Origin: Agromyces ramosus
GTDB lineage: Bacteria; Actinomycetota; Actinomycetes; Actinomycetales; Microbacteriaceae
NCBI RefSeq assembly: GCF_004216665.1
Contig: NZ_SGWY01000003.1
Span: forward strand, 620,001 to 684,000
Direction: 5' to 3'
DNA length: 64,000 nt
Shown here in pieces: positions 1-8,800 of this stretch (within the stretch, counting starts at the first letter, position 1; each line of letters opens with the position of its first letter). Both the position numbers and the translations under genes were made by a program. The notes beneath the pieces are model-generated. The model did not search any database. It was not told the origin of the DNA and saw only the letters and a program-made list of their open reading frames with translations.

Positions 1-54
1 CCACGCTAGTCCCGTCGTCCGACGCGCCGGTCCCGCCCTCCGGCGCCGCAGACG

Positions 55-88
55 GAGCCCCGCCCCGCCGGTCGGCGGAGCGGGGCTC
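55..88 (-). terminator. Hairpin terminator after hsp20
   Basis: A 9-bp inverted repeat (GAGCCCCGC at 55-63, GCGGGGCTC at 80-88) encloses a second 5-bp stem (CCGCC at 65-69, GGCGG at 74-78). It lies just beyond the hsp20 stop codon, where an intrinsic terminator is expected. No T-run is visible, which is common in high-GC actinobacteria. Confidence 0.6.
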
Positions 89-109
89 GCGAACGCGTGA
101 CCTCGAGCG

Positions 110-547
110 TCAGCTCGACGTCTTCGCGGTGACCTGTCGCTCGGTGTTCGGGGCGCTCTGCACCTCGACCTTGCGCGGCTTCGCCTGCTCGCTCACCGGG
201 ATGACGACGCTCAGCACCCCGTTGTCGTAGTGCGCGCTGATCGACGAGGTGTCGAGCCCGTCGCCGAGCGTGAGCTGGCGCAGGAACGACCCGCTCGGAC
301 GCTCGTGCGCGAGCCACTGCACGTCGCCGTCGGAGCGCAGGGTGCGCTCGGCGCGGATGGTGAGCAGCTGCCCGTCGACGTCGACGTCGATCGAGCCCGG
401 GTCGACGCCTGGCAGGTCGGCCGAGAGCACGTAGTGGTCGCCGTCGCGCAGCAGGTCGATCGGCATCACCCGAGGCCCCTGCCGAGAGTCCATCATGCCC
501 GCAGCGAGGCGGTCGAGCTCACGGAACGGATCCCAGTACATGGCCAT
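110..547 (-). CDS. Small heat-shock protein, Hsp20/alpha-crystallin family
   Basis: Cytoplasmic ATP-independent holdase that keeps unfolding proteins soluble during stress. The 145-residue product opens with MAMYWDPFRELDRL, typical of actinobacterial Hsp20, and has the alpha-crystallin domain at about residues 38-125, ending with the conserved block GVLSVVIPV. Length fits the family. The ATG at 547 has a strong ribosome site (ggaggagaa, 551-559). Upstream are a HAIR-like site (590-610) and a CIRCE-like site (621-647), so repression by both HspR and HrcA is likely. It appears to be transcribed alone and ends at a hairpin. Family assignment is secure; the exact paralogue is not. Confidence 0.93.
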   Translation of the reverse strand: MAMYWDPFRELDRLAAGMMDSRQGPRVMPIDLLRDGDHYVLSADLPGVDPGSIDVDVDGQLLTIRAERTLRSDGDVQWLAHERPSGSFLRQLTLGDGLDTSSISAHYDNGVLSVVIPVSEQAKPRKVEVQSAPNTERQVTAKTSS

Positions 548-589
548 GACTTCTCCTCCCTGTCGGCCGCATCGCGGCCTTCGTCCAAA

Positions 590-610
590 GTTGAGCCTCT
601 TTGACTCAAG
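590..610 (-). promoter_or_regulatory. HAIR-like operator (HspR site)
   Basis: GTTGAGC (590-596), a 7-base spacer, then ACTCAAG (604-610). The known HAIR consensus is CTTGAGT-N7-ACTCAAG; the right arm is exact, the left arm has two mismatches, and the spacing is exact. It lies about 43 bp before the hsp20 start, downstream of the likely promoter, where a bound repressor would block transcription. Confidence 0.7.
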
Positions 611-620
611 TAGTTTCAGA

Positions 621-647
621 TTAGCACTCTCATATTGAGAGTGCCAA
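621..647 (-). promoter_or_regulatory. CIRCE-like operator (HrcA site) overlapping the hsp20 promoter
   Basis: TTAGCACTC (621-629), a 9-base spacer, then GAGTGCCAA (639-647). CIRCE is TTAGCACTC-N9-GAGTGCTAA, so only one base differs and the spacing is exact. On the hsp20 strand the site also contains a plausible promoter: TTGGCA (-35, 647-642) and TAATCT (-10, 623-618) 18 bp apart. HrcA bound here would cover the promoter itself. Confidence 0.85.
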
Positions 648-765
648 GTGCAATCCGTCCCTTTTCCGGCCCGATCGCGAGCCCGATGTCAGCCCCGCGA
701 CGTCGCACGCGACCCCTCGCACGCGACCCCTTGCCACCGGCACCGAACCCGCGTTGACTGGGGCG

Positions 766-1416
766 ATGCGCGTCGTCATCGCCGGAGGTCACGGCAAGAT
801 CGCCCTCATCCTCGAACGACTCCTCGCGGAGGACGGGCACGAACCCGTCGCCATCATCCGCAACCCCGATCATCGCGCCGACGTCGACGCCACGGGCGCG
901 GCCGCCGTCGTGCTGGACCTCGAGGACGCCACCGTCGACGAGGTCGGCCAGGTGCTGAAGAACACGGATGCCGCGGTGTTCGCCGCCGGAGCCGGTCCCG
1001 GCAGCTCCGCCGAGCGCAAGTTCACCGTCGACCGCGACGCCGCGATCCTGCTCGCCGACGCGGCCGAGGCCGCGGGCGTGCCCCGGCTCATCGTCATCTC
1101 GGCGATCGGCACCGACGACTACGATCCCGGGTCCGACGACATCTTCCAGCTCTACTCGCGGGCAAAGAGCGAAGCGGATGCCGCGGTGCGGTCGCGCGAC
1201 CTCGACTGGACCATCGTGCGACCGGGCGGGCTCACGAACGACCCGGGAACCGGACGCGTGCTCGCCGGCCCCACGGTGCCGCGCGGACGGATCCCCCGGG
1301 CCGACGTCGCCGCGACCATCGCGGCGCTGCTCACGACGGGCCGGGCATCCCGCACCCAGTTCGAGCTCGTGTCGGGCGACGACCCCATCGAGGACGCCCT
1401 CGCGACGCTCGGCTGA
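766..1416 (+). CDS. NAD(P)-binding atypical SDR / NmrA-like reductase
   Basis: Predicted soluble Rossmann-fold protein of about 216 residues. The N-terminus MRVVIAGGHGKIALILERLL holds the dinucleotide-binding glycine motif (GGHGKI), and ELVSGDDP near the C-terminus is typical of the short atypical SDR group (YwnB/NmrA-like). Such proteins act as flavin or quinone reductases or redox sensors; the substrate here is unknown. An ATG at 766 is preferred over an in-frame TTG at 754 because the glycine motif then begins at the usual position. Its stop nearly meets the converging transglutaminase gene, with a 7-bp inverted repeat (1408-1414/1425-1431) across the junction. Confidence 0.8.
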   Translation: MRVVIAGGHGKIALILERLLAEDGHEPVAIIRNPDHRADVDATGAAAVVLDLEDATVDEVGQVLKNTDAAVFAAGAGPGSSAERKFTVDRDAAILLADAAEAAGVPRLIVISAIGTDDYDPGSDDIFQLYSRAKSEADAAVRSRDLDWTIVRPGGLTNDPGTGRVLAGPTVPRGRIPRADVAATIAALLTTGRASRTQFELVSGDDPIEDALATLG

Positions 1417-1422
1417 CTCCGG

Positions 1423-2211
1423 CTAGCCGAGCTCGACGAGTCGCGTCACGTCGTCGTCGGGCAGCGCGTCGGCGACCGCCATGACCGAGATCGCGTCGAG
1501 CGTCACGTTGCCGCCGTAGGAGCTGAGGAACGCGGTGTCCGCGGCGTCGCGTCCGGTCGCGATGCGCACGAGCGTCGAACGCGGTGCGAGGGTCGTAGCG
1601 TCGACGACATGCCAGGCGCCCTCGACGTACGCCTCCGCGACCGCGTGGAAGTCCATCGGGTCGAGCCCGGGCGCGTAGACCGCGGCCAGTCGGGCCGGCA
1701 CGTCGAGCGCACGCAGCAGCCCGATCACGAGGTGCGCGTAGTCGCGGCACACGCCCCGTCCCGCGAGCAGGGTCTGCACCGCGCCGTCGGTCGGCAGGCT
1801 CGAACCGGGCACGTAGCTGAGTCGCGTGCCGACCCACGAGCTCACCGCGGCGAGCAGGTCGGCTCCGGCGAGCCCCGAGAACTCGGCGTACGCGGTCGGC
1901 GCGAGTCGGTCGGCCTCGCAGTAGCGGCTCGGGCGGAGGTACTCGAGCAGCTCCACGTCGGTGACGGATGCCGCGTCGACGCGCCCATCGACGGTCGCCG
2001 CGTACTCGAGGGTCACGTTCCCGCGGTCGACGTCGACGAGGTGGATGCGGGTGCCCGCGGCATCCGTCACCTCGCGCGGTTCGACCGGCGCACCGTCGAG
2101 CCGGAGCTCCAGGCGCTCCAGGGCGGGACGATCCGCGGCGGCGACGATGAACGCCAGCCGGGCCGGGTCGTCGATGCGGAGGGCGAGCTGGGCGGAGACG
2201 GATCGCTGCAT
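1423..2211 (-). CDS. Transglutaminase-like cysteine protease family protein
   Basis: A 262-residue protein with a bacterial transglutaminase-like fold. The catalytic triad is visible: Cys155 in GRGVCRDYAHL, His189 in MDFHAVAEAY and Asp204 in HVVDAT. An N-terminal beta-rich domain (about 1-95) fits the transglut_N region. Members act as peptidases or amide-bond hydrolases rather than true cross-linkers; the target is unknown and no signal peptide is seen. The ATG at 2211 is chosen because it follows a gaggtg ribosome site; an upstream in-frame ATG at 2286 would add 25 residues of low-complexity sequence. Confidence 0.85.
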   Translation of the reverse strand: MQRSVSAQLALRIDDPARLAFIVAAADRPALERLELRLDGAPVEPREVTDAAGTRIHLVDVDRGNVTLEYAATVDGRVDAASVTDVELLEYLRPSRYCEADRLAPTAYAEFSGLAGADLLAAVSSWVGTRLSYVPGSSLPTDGAVQTLLAGRGVCRDYAHLVIGLLRALDVPARLAAVYAPGLDPMDFHAVAEAYVEGAWHVVDATTLAPRSTLVRIATGRDAADTAFLSSYGGNVTLDAISVMAVADALPDDDVTRLVELG

Positions 2212-2326
2212 GCGTGACACCTCGTTCGACCATGAAGGCGTGCCGGGTGGCACCGTCCCATTGTCGCCGACGCGTGGGCTCGCCATGACCGGGAGCGGAT
2301 TCCGGGCGGGTGCGCCGGGCCGCCGC

Positions 2327-2332
2327 TAGCCT
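2327..2332 (+). promoter_or_regulatory. -10 box, probable leaderless start of FUSC gene
   Basis: TAGCCT ends 7 nt before the ATG at 2340, the spacing expected when transcription begins at or next to the start codon. A gagggg run between box and ATG could also act as a short ribosome site, so leaderless translation is likely but not certain. Confidence 0.45.
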
Positions 2333-2339
2333 GAGGGGC

Positions 2340-3374
2340 ATGGGCATCACGGCCACGTTCCGGGCCACGAAGCGCGTCCCGATCCTGCAGGTGGCGAAGT
2401 CGGCGGTCGCGACGATCGCCGCCTGGCTCGTCGCGGGGTGGCTGATCCCCGGACCGCTCCCCGTCTTCGCGGCGATCGCGGCGCTGCTCGTCGTGCAGCC
2501 GAGCGTCAACCAGTCCTTGGGCAAGGCGATCGAGCGCTCGATCGGGGTGATCCTCGGCGTGGTGATCGCGACGGGCATCTCCCTCGCGTTCGGGCAGAGC
2601 ACGTGGATCATCCTCGTCGCGATCGTCGTCGCCATGCTCGTCGCGTGGGCGCTGAAGATGACGCCGGGCACGTCGAACCAGGTCGCGATCAGCGCCATGC
2701 TCGTGCTCGCGCTCGGCGCCTCCTCGCCCGAGTACGCCCTCGACCGGGTGCTCGAGACCCTGATCGGAGCGGCGATCGGCATCATCGTGAACGCGCTGAT
2801 CGTGCCCCCCGTCGCGGTCGCGCCTGCTCGCAACGAGGTCGCCCTGCTCGGCGCCGAGCTCGCGGCATCCGCCGACCGGCTCGGCGCGGCGCTCGAAGGA
2901 ACGCAGACGCGGCCGCAGCTCGAGGCGCTCATGATCGAGGCGCGGCTGCTGCGCCCGATGCGGGACGCCGCGGACGCCGCCATCGCCGCCGGCGAGGAGT
3001 CGCTGACGCTCAACCCCCGGCGTTCGGCGCATCGCGAGGAGCTCGCCGCGCTGCGCGACCTGCTCGACCAGCTCGGCCCGATCGTGACGCAGCTGATCGG
3101 GATGACGCGGGCGTTCGCCGACCACTACGACGAGGCGCTCCACGACGAGCCGACCGTGCGTGCGATCGCCGAACAGCTGCACCGGGTCGCGCACGACGTG
3201 CGCCTCGCCGTGCGGATCGCCGAGCCCGAGCCGGAGCCGATGACCTCGGAGACACCCGCGCTCACCTCGGCGCTGGTCATCGCGCCGCCGAAGTCGGGTC
3301 ACTGGATCCTCGTCGGATCGCTGATGGAGGACCTCCGGCGCATCCGCGAGGAGCTCGTGGGGCAGCCCGAGTGA
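2340..3374 (+). CDS. FUSC / aromatic acid exporter-like membrane protein
   Basis: Predicted inner-membrane protein of 344 residues. About six hydrophobic segments fill residues 10-165, with the sequence PVFAAIAALLVVQPSVNQSL characteristic of the FUSC/ArAE N-terminal domain. The C-terminal half is helical and hydrophilic and probably cytoplasmic. Family members are linked to efflux of aromatic acids, but the actinobacterial single-domain proteins are largely uncharacterised. It is divergent from the transglutaminase gene and followed after 110 bp by the TspO-like gene. Confidence 0.75.
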   Translation: MGITATFRATKRVPILQVAKSAVATIAAWLVAGWLIPGPLPVFAAIAALLVVQPSVNQSLGKAIERSIGVILGVVIATGISLAFGQSTWIILVAIVVAMLVAWALKMTPGTSNQVAISAMLVLALGASSPEYALDRVLETLIGAAIGIIVNALIVPPVAVAPARNEVALLGAELAASADRLGAALEGTQTRPQLEALMIEARLLRPMRDAADAAIAAGEESLTLNPRRSAHREELAALRDLLDQLGPIVTQLIGMTRAFADHYDEALHDEPTVRAIAEQLHRVAHDVRLAVRIAEPEPEPMTSETPALTSALVIAPPKSGHWILVGSLMEDLRRIREELVGQPE

Positions 3375-3484
3375 GTGGCAGGGCGTGGCACGGATCAACC
3401 GAAGGTTCGACGCGGCCGCGGCATCCGCTGCCTAGCGTGGAGCAGCAACCGACCGAGATCGACACGACGACGGCAGGAGCGACC

Positions 3485-4327
3485 GTGACCACGACCGCAG
3501 CGGCAACCGGGCCGACGACCCGCAACGACCTCGCCAGGCAGCTCACGGTGGCGGTGAGCGCCGTGCTGGCGGTGATCGGTTCGTTCATCGGGTCGGGCGC
3601 GGCGGGAGGCCAGCCGGTGCAGGATGCCGCGGGCGGCGCGCTCGCGGCCGACGCGACGCTCATCGCGCCCGGCTCCGGAGCCTTCGGCATCTGGTCGGTC
3701 ATCTATTTCGGCCTGCTGGCGTACGCCGTGTGGCAGTTCCTCCCCGCGCAGCGTGCCGCGGCACGGCACCGCAGGCTCGGCTACCCGATCGCCGCCTCGC
3801 TGCTGCTCAACGCGGCGTGGATCCTGAGCGTCCAGTTCGACCTGCTGTGGCTGAGCGTGCCCGTCATCGTGGCGCTGCTGGTCGTGCTGGTGGTGGCGTT
3901 CCGCATCTGCCTGGCGATGCCGCCGAGGAACGTGCTCGACACGATCGTGACCGACGGTACCGTGGGCCTCTACCTCGGCTGGGTCGTCGTCGCCACCGCC
4001 GCGAACATCACCGCCGCCCTCGTCGCCGCGGGATGGGACGGCTGGGGCATCCCGCCCGAGACCTGGGCCGTCGTGGTGGTGGCACTCGCCGGGCTCGTCG
4101 GCATCGCGCTCGCGGTGTGGGACCGCGGCCGCATCGCGCCCACCCTGTCGCTCGCGTGGGGCCTCGCGTGGATCGCCGTCGCACGGCTCACGGATGCCCC
4201 CGAGTCGGCCGTCGTGGGCATCACCGCGATCGTCGCCGCGGTCGCGGTCGTGCTCGTCACGGTCGCCGTGCGCGTGGCGGTCGAGCTGCGCCGCCGCCGC
4301 CGCGCCATGGAGACCGCCTCCGCCTGA
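3485..4327 (+). CDS. Tryptophan-rich sensory protein (TspO/MBR family)
   Basis: Polytopic membrane protein of 280 residues. Visible segments include SGAFGIWSVIYFGLLAYAVW, LLNAAWILSV and ETWAVVVVALAGLVGIALAV, with the tryptophan-rich pattern of the TspO/MBR family, whose classic members bind porphyrins and sterols. At 280 residues it is longer than the 160-residue core proteins and matches the larger actinobacterial type. A GTG at 3485 with aggagcgacc just upstream is chosen as start; a TAGCGT box at 3434 gives a plausible promoter. Ligand unknown. The gene ends at the edge of the repeat island. Confidence 0.78.
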   Translation: MTTTAAATGPTTRNDLARQLTVAVSAVLAVIGSFIGSGAAGGQPVQDAAGGALAADATLIAPGSGAFGIWSVIYFGLLAYAVWQFLPAQRAAARHRRLGYPIAASLLLNAAWILSVQFDLLWLSVPVIVALLVVLVVAFRICLAMPPRNVLDTIVTDGTVGLYLGWVVVATAANITAALVAAGWDGWGIPPETWAVVVVALAGLVGIALAVWDRGRIAPTLSLAWGLAWIAVARLTDAPESAVVGITAIVAAVAVVLVTVAVRVAVELRRRRRAMETASA

Positions 4328-4415
4328 GGAGTGCCGCACGGTCCGCCGCCGGGCGAGGGGGTGCCGGCCGCCTGCCCAGGCCCGTGGACGGCCCAGTCCG
4401 CGGCGAACGCCCACC

Positions 4416-4511
4416 CACGCACGCCGGCACGCACACCACCCACGCACGCCTGCACGCACACCACCCACGCACGCCTGCACGCACACCACCCACGACGCCT
4501 GCACGCACGCC
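4416..4511. repeat. 25-bp tandem repeat, three copies plus a partial
   Basis: Units begin CACGCACGCC and end CACACCACC: 4416-4440, 4441-4465 and 4466-4490, with a degenerate partial copy to 4511. Copies 2 and 3 are identical; copy 1 has one substitution visible (CCGG for CCTG). It lies in the 712-bp gene-free stretch between the TspO-like gene and the RHH/MNT gene. All reading frames through it are open only because of composition. Confidence 0.9.
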
Positions 4512-4572
4512 TTCTGACGGCAAGCGAGCATGGTTCTCTGACCGCGACCGAGCATGTTTCCGTCTTCGCGTG

Positions 4573-4852
4573 CCACCGCACAACCGCGCAACCGCACAAC
4601 CGCACCACCGCACCACCGCACCACCGCGCAACCGCGCAACCGCGCAACCGCGTAACCGCGCAACCGCACAACCGCACTGCCGCGCAACCGCACAACCGCA
4701 CAACCGCACAACCGCACTGCCGCGCAACCGCACAACCGCGTAACCGCGCAACCGCGCAACCGCACGACCGCGCCACCGCACCACCGCGCGACCGCACAAC
4801 CGCACCACCGCACAACCGCACCACCGCACCACCGCACAACCGCACAACCGCA
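4573..4852. repeat. Octamer array: 35 contiguous 8-bp units
   Basis: Exactly 280 bp of uninterrupted 8-bp units, consensus YNRCCGCR, with CCGC invariant in every unit. The commonest units are CAACCGCA, CAACCGCG and CCACCGCA; rarer ones are CTGCCGCG (twice, 40 bp apart), TAACCGCG (twice, 88 bp apart) and CGACCGCN. Eight is not a multiple of three, so coding selection cannot explain the register. The array ends 187 bp before the ATG of the RHH/MNT gene. The 60 bp before it (about 4512-4572) and the sequence 4853-5039 hold no gene I can support. Confidence 0.95.
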
Positions 4853-5039
4853 CCGCCATCGTCGCACCTGGCAACTCTCCGAATCGGCCCCCACATGTCC
4901 TCCCCAGCCGTGCGGCGCCAGGCGATCACTCACCTCCGCGACGTCGTGAGCCTGCCTTCCGCTCATGTTCCTACCGTGGAGGCCGCACCACGCCGCTCGG
5001 GTCGTGGAGCGAGCGATCGTCGAAGAGCGAGGGGGCGGC

Positions 5040-5567
5040 ATGTCTGAACTCACGGTCAGGGTCGACCCCGAGACCGGGCGACTGGTGGCCGACCTGTCGC
5101 ACTTCCTCGGGCGGACGAAGAAGGGAGTCGTCCGCGATGCGGTCCGGGCATTCGCGGAACTGCACGAACGCACCGTCCGCGGTGGCATGGCGCAATCGAC
5201 CGATCGCGTGACCGCCGCAACCGACGCTGTGGATCGAGAGCGCCTCCTCGCCGAGGCAGGCGGAAACCTGATGGCACTGACGCTCCCCCAGCGCGTGAAG
5301 GTCGTTCGAACGGATCTCATCCGAATACTCGACGGGCACGGGGCCCGCAACGTGCGGCTCGTCGGACGCCTGGCCAGAGGAGAGGCGGCCGAGGCCGCCG
5401 ACCTGCTCGTCGAGAGCGACCTGATCGACGGCATGGACTACGCCTCCGCGACGCACGACACGCAGCGTCTCCTTCGCACGACGGTGAACCTGCACGACGC
5501 CACCCGTCTCCGGCTCTTCGCCCCAGCGCGTCTGGCGGAGTTCGAGCGAGAAGCGGTGCCCGTCTGA
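5040..5567 (+). CDS. RHH domain fused to a degenerate MNT nucleotidyltransferase-like domain
   Basis: A 175-residue protein I read as a two-domain fusion. Residues 1-45 have a beta strand followed by two helices (LTVRVDPETGRLVADL, then KKGVVRDAVRAFAEL), the layout of ribbon-helix-helix DNA-binding proteins. Residues 85-175 resemble an MNT antitoxin-type nucleotidyltransferase: HGARNVRLVGRLARGE (100-115), then DLLVESD (121-127), ending EAVPV. The family motif is G-S-x-A-R-G-E followed by D-x-D; here Ser is Arg and the first Asp is missing, so catalysis is doubtful. No HEPN partner adjoins. The ATG at 5040 has gaggggg upstream. Octamers precede it and 39-bp repeats follow it. A paralogue lies at 14241-14960. 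Confidence 0.7.
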   Translation: MSELTVRVDPETGRLVADLSHFLGRTKKGVVRDAVRAFAELHERTVRGGMAQSTDRVTAATDAVDRERLLAEAGGNLMALTLPQRVKVVRTDLIRILDGHGARNVRLVGRLARGEAAEAADLLVESDLIDGMDYASATHDTQRLLRTTVNLHDATRLRLFAPARLAEFEREAVPV

Positions 5568-5572
5568 GAAGC

Positions 5573-5767
5573 GGTGCGGTACGAGGCGGCGACGACCGCG
5601 CCTGTCGAACCGGTGCGGTACGAGGCGGCGACGACCGCGCCTGTCGAACCGGTGCGGTACGAGGCGGCGACGACCGCGCCTGTCGAACCGGTGCGGTGCG
5701 AGGCGTCGACGACCGCGCCTGTCGACCGGGTGCGGTGCGAGGCGGCGACGACCGCGCCTGTCGAACC
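5573..5767. repeat. 39-bp direct repeat, five contiguous copies
   Basis: Units at 5573-5611, 5612-5650, 5651-5689, 5690-5728 and 5729-5767, beginning GGTGCGGTACGAGGC. Copies 1-3 are identical; copies 4 and 5 carry a few substitutions. The array starts six bases after the stop codon of the RHH/MNT gene. It is open in the frame of the downstream gene (13 residues per unit) but precedes that gene's ribosome site, so I treat it as non-coding. There are no spacers, so it is not a CRISPR. Confidence 0.93.
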
Positions 5768-5846
5768 GGCTCGGCGACGTTCGACACGACGGCCATGCCG
5801 GCCGCGGGCAGCGACTGGCTATCGTCGAACCCGGAAAGGGGTGCGC

Positions 5847-8800
5847 ATGCACGGCAGCAGCGGAGGGACCTCCGGCACGGCGGGGTTCGACTTCTTCGGC
5901 GCCGGCGAGCTGCCGGCGCCCCACCTGCCGGTCGCGGAGGTCGCGCAGATCGTCCGCGCGCAGTGGCGCCTGGAGGCCGACCTGACGCCACTCGGCAGCC
6001 AGCAGGATCAGAACTTCCTCGCCCGCGCGGGTGGGGAGCCCGTCGGTGTCGTGAAGATCACGAATCCCGCCTTCACGTCCGTCGAGCTCGAGGCGCAGGA
6101 GCTGGCCGCGGCGCGCATCGCGGCCGCCGCCCCCGAGCTGCGCATCGCCACCACGACCACGGGCGCCCACGGCGTGCCGCGGTCGGTCGTCGCCGCCACG
6201 AGCGAGGGCCCGCGCAGCATCCGCATCATCCAGTTCCTCGACGGCGGCACCCTCTCGGGCGATGGATACCTCTCGCCCGCGGTGGTGCGTCGGCTGGGCG
6301 AGCTGGCCGGGCACACGAGCCTCGCGCTGGCGGACTTCGACCATCCCGGTCTCGACCGCGTGCTGCAGTGGGATCCGCAGGTCGCCGATCGGGTGGTCGA
6401 CTTCGTCGCGCGGCACCACCCCGACGCGAGCCGGCGCCGGCAGGTCACGGATGCCGCAGCGGCGGCGTGGGCGCGACTGGCGGCCGTGGCGTCCGAGCTC
6501 CCCCGGCAGGCCGTGCACCTCGACCTCACCGACGACAACGTCGTGTGCGCCCCCGATCGGGGCGTCCGCCTCCCCGACGGGCTCATCGACTTCGGCGACG
6601 TGACCCGCAGCTGGGCCGTGGCGGAGCTGGCCATCTCGATCTCGTCGGTGCTGCACCACGCGGGCGCCGAGCCGGCGTCGGTGCTCCCCGCGATCCGGGC
6701 GTTCCACGACCTGCGCCCGCTCTCGCCCGACGAGGTGGCCGCGATCTGGCCGCTCGTGGTGCTGCGCGGCGCGGTCCTGGTCGTCAGCGGCGAGCACCAG
6801 GTGCAGCTCGACGGCGGCGGGAACGCATATGCCGCGAGCGGCATCGAGCGCGAGTGGCGCATCTTCGAGCAGGCGACGTCGGTGCCGACCGAGGTCATGA
6901 CGGGCGTGATCGCCGCGCAGCTCGGCGTCGAGCTCCATGCACGGCACGATACGCGCGGCGCCGACGAGGCGCGCGCGGTCGAGCTTGGCGACGGCCGGAG
7001 TCGACCGCCCCTCGGTCGGCTCGTCCCCGACCTCGACGCCGCGGCGATCGAGCGGCTCGACGTGTCGGTCACGGGCGACGCCGTCGACGCGGGCGCCTGG
7101 CTCGACCCCCGGCTCGACGAGGACCTCGCGCGCGCCGCCACCGACGGATGGGCCGACGCCGCGGTGCTCCCCTGGCGAACTCCGCGGCTCACCGCGAGCC
7201 GCATCCACGCCGCGGCATCCCCCGCCACCGTCCCGACCGGGATCGACGCGTGGTTCGCCGAACCGCAGCAGCTCGCGGCACCGGGTGACGGCGACGTGGT
7301 CGCCGGTGCCGACGGGCGTCTCGTGGTGGCGCTCGACGCCGGGCTGCGGCTCGAGTTCGACGGCGAGGTGCAGGACCCGCCGGCGCCGGGCACCCGCGTC
7401 GGCGCCGGCGACGGGCTCGGCATCGCGGCATCCGGCGCTCGCCTGAGGATCCGCCTGCTGCACGCCGGCGCCCCGCCGGTGCCGCACCTCGTGCGGCCCG
7501 AGTACGCGGACGGCTGGCTCGCCCTCACGGTCGACCCGGGGCCGCTGCTCGGACTCGGGTGGACCGAGCCCGCCGCGGCATCCGATGCTGCAGCCGCGAC
7601 CTCGCCCGCCGCCGATGCCGCCGCGCTCGTCGCGCGCCGCGACCGCAGCCTCGCCGAGGTGCAGGAGCACTACTACGACGCCCCGCCCCGCATCGAGCGC
7701 GGCTGGCGCGAGCACCTGGTCGGCACCGACGGCCGTGTCTTCCTCGACATGGTGAACAACGTCACGCCGCTCGGACACGGGCATCCGAAGCTCGCCGACG
7801 CCGTCTCCCGTCAGCTCCGCCGGCTGAACACCAACTCGCGGTTCAACTACGGCGCCGTGGTGGAGTTCTCCGAGCGCCTCGCATCGCTCGCGCCCGACCC
7901 GCTCGACACCGTGTTCCTCGTGAACTCGGGCTCAGAGGCCGTCGACCTCGCCCTGCGCGTGGCACTCGCCGCCACCGGTCGGCGCGATGTCGTCGGCGTG
8001 CTCGAGGCCTATCACGGATGGACGTACGGCTCCGACGCGGTGAGCACCTCGATCGCCGACAACCCGAACGCCCTTGCGACCCGACCCGACTGGGTGCACG
8101 CCGTCGACGCGCCCAACCCGTTCCGCGGCGTGCATCGAGGGGCGGATGCCGCGCGCTACGCGCCCGAGGCCGCCGCCCGCATCCAAGGCCTTGCGGCATC
8201 GGGCCGCCCGCCCGCGGCGTTCATCGCCGAGACCTTCTTCGGCAACGCCGGCGGCATCCCGCTGCCCGACGGCTACCTCGCGGAGGTCTACGCGGCCGTG
8301 CGCGAGAGCGGCGGCCTCGCGATCGCCGACGAGGTGCAGGCCGGGTACGGACGCCTCGGACACTGGTTCTGGGGCTTCGAGCAGCAGGGCGTCGTGCCCG
8401 ACGTCGTCGCCGTCGCCAAGGCGGCGGGCAACGGCTACCCGCTCGGAGCGGTCATCACCAGCCGGGAGATCGCGGCGCGGTTCCGCTCGCAGGGGTACTT
8501 CTTCTCGTCCACGGGCGGGAGCCCCGCGTCGAGCGTGGCCGGCCTCGCCGTGCTCGACGCGTTCCGCGACGAACGGCTCCAGGAGAACGCCGCCGAGGTG
8601 GGCGGGCACCTGAGGCGCCGGCTCGAGGAGCTCGCGACGCGGCATCCGCTCATCGGCGCCGTGCACGGCCTCGGCCTCTACCTGGGCGTCGAGTTCGTGC
8701 GCGACCATGCCACGCTCGAGCCGGCGACGGAGGAGACCGCGGCCGTCTGCGACCGGCTGCTCGAGCTCGGCATCGTGATGCAGCCGACCGGCGACCACCA

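Noticed and set aside
4964..4972. Shared 9-mer CATGTTCCT / AGGAACATG (4964-4972 and 14228-14236) as a common operator of the two RHH/MNT genes
   Set aside because: In the second locus it overlaps the ribosome site and its orientation is reversed; a chance match is more likely.
3395..5434. Long ORFs on both strands through the repeat island (up to 679 codons)
   Set aside because: They exist because 8-bp and 25-bp repeats contain no stop in any frame. They have no ribosome site, overlap known genes and show repeat-translation only.
5573..5767. CRISPR array
   Set aside because: The 39-bp units touch each other without spacers and no cas gene is present.
5574..5846. N-terminal extension of the aminotransferase fusion through the 39-bp repeats
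   Set aside because: A good ribosome site precedes ATG 5847 and the extension is repeat translation followed by Arg-rich noise. Not fully excluded.
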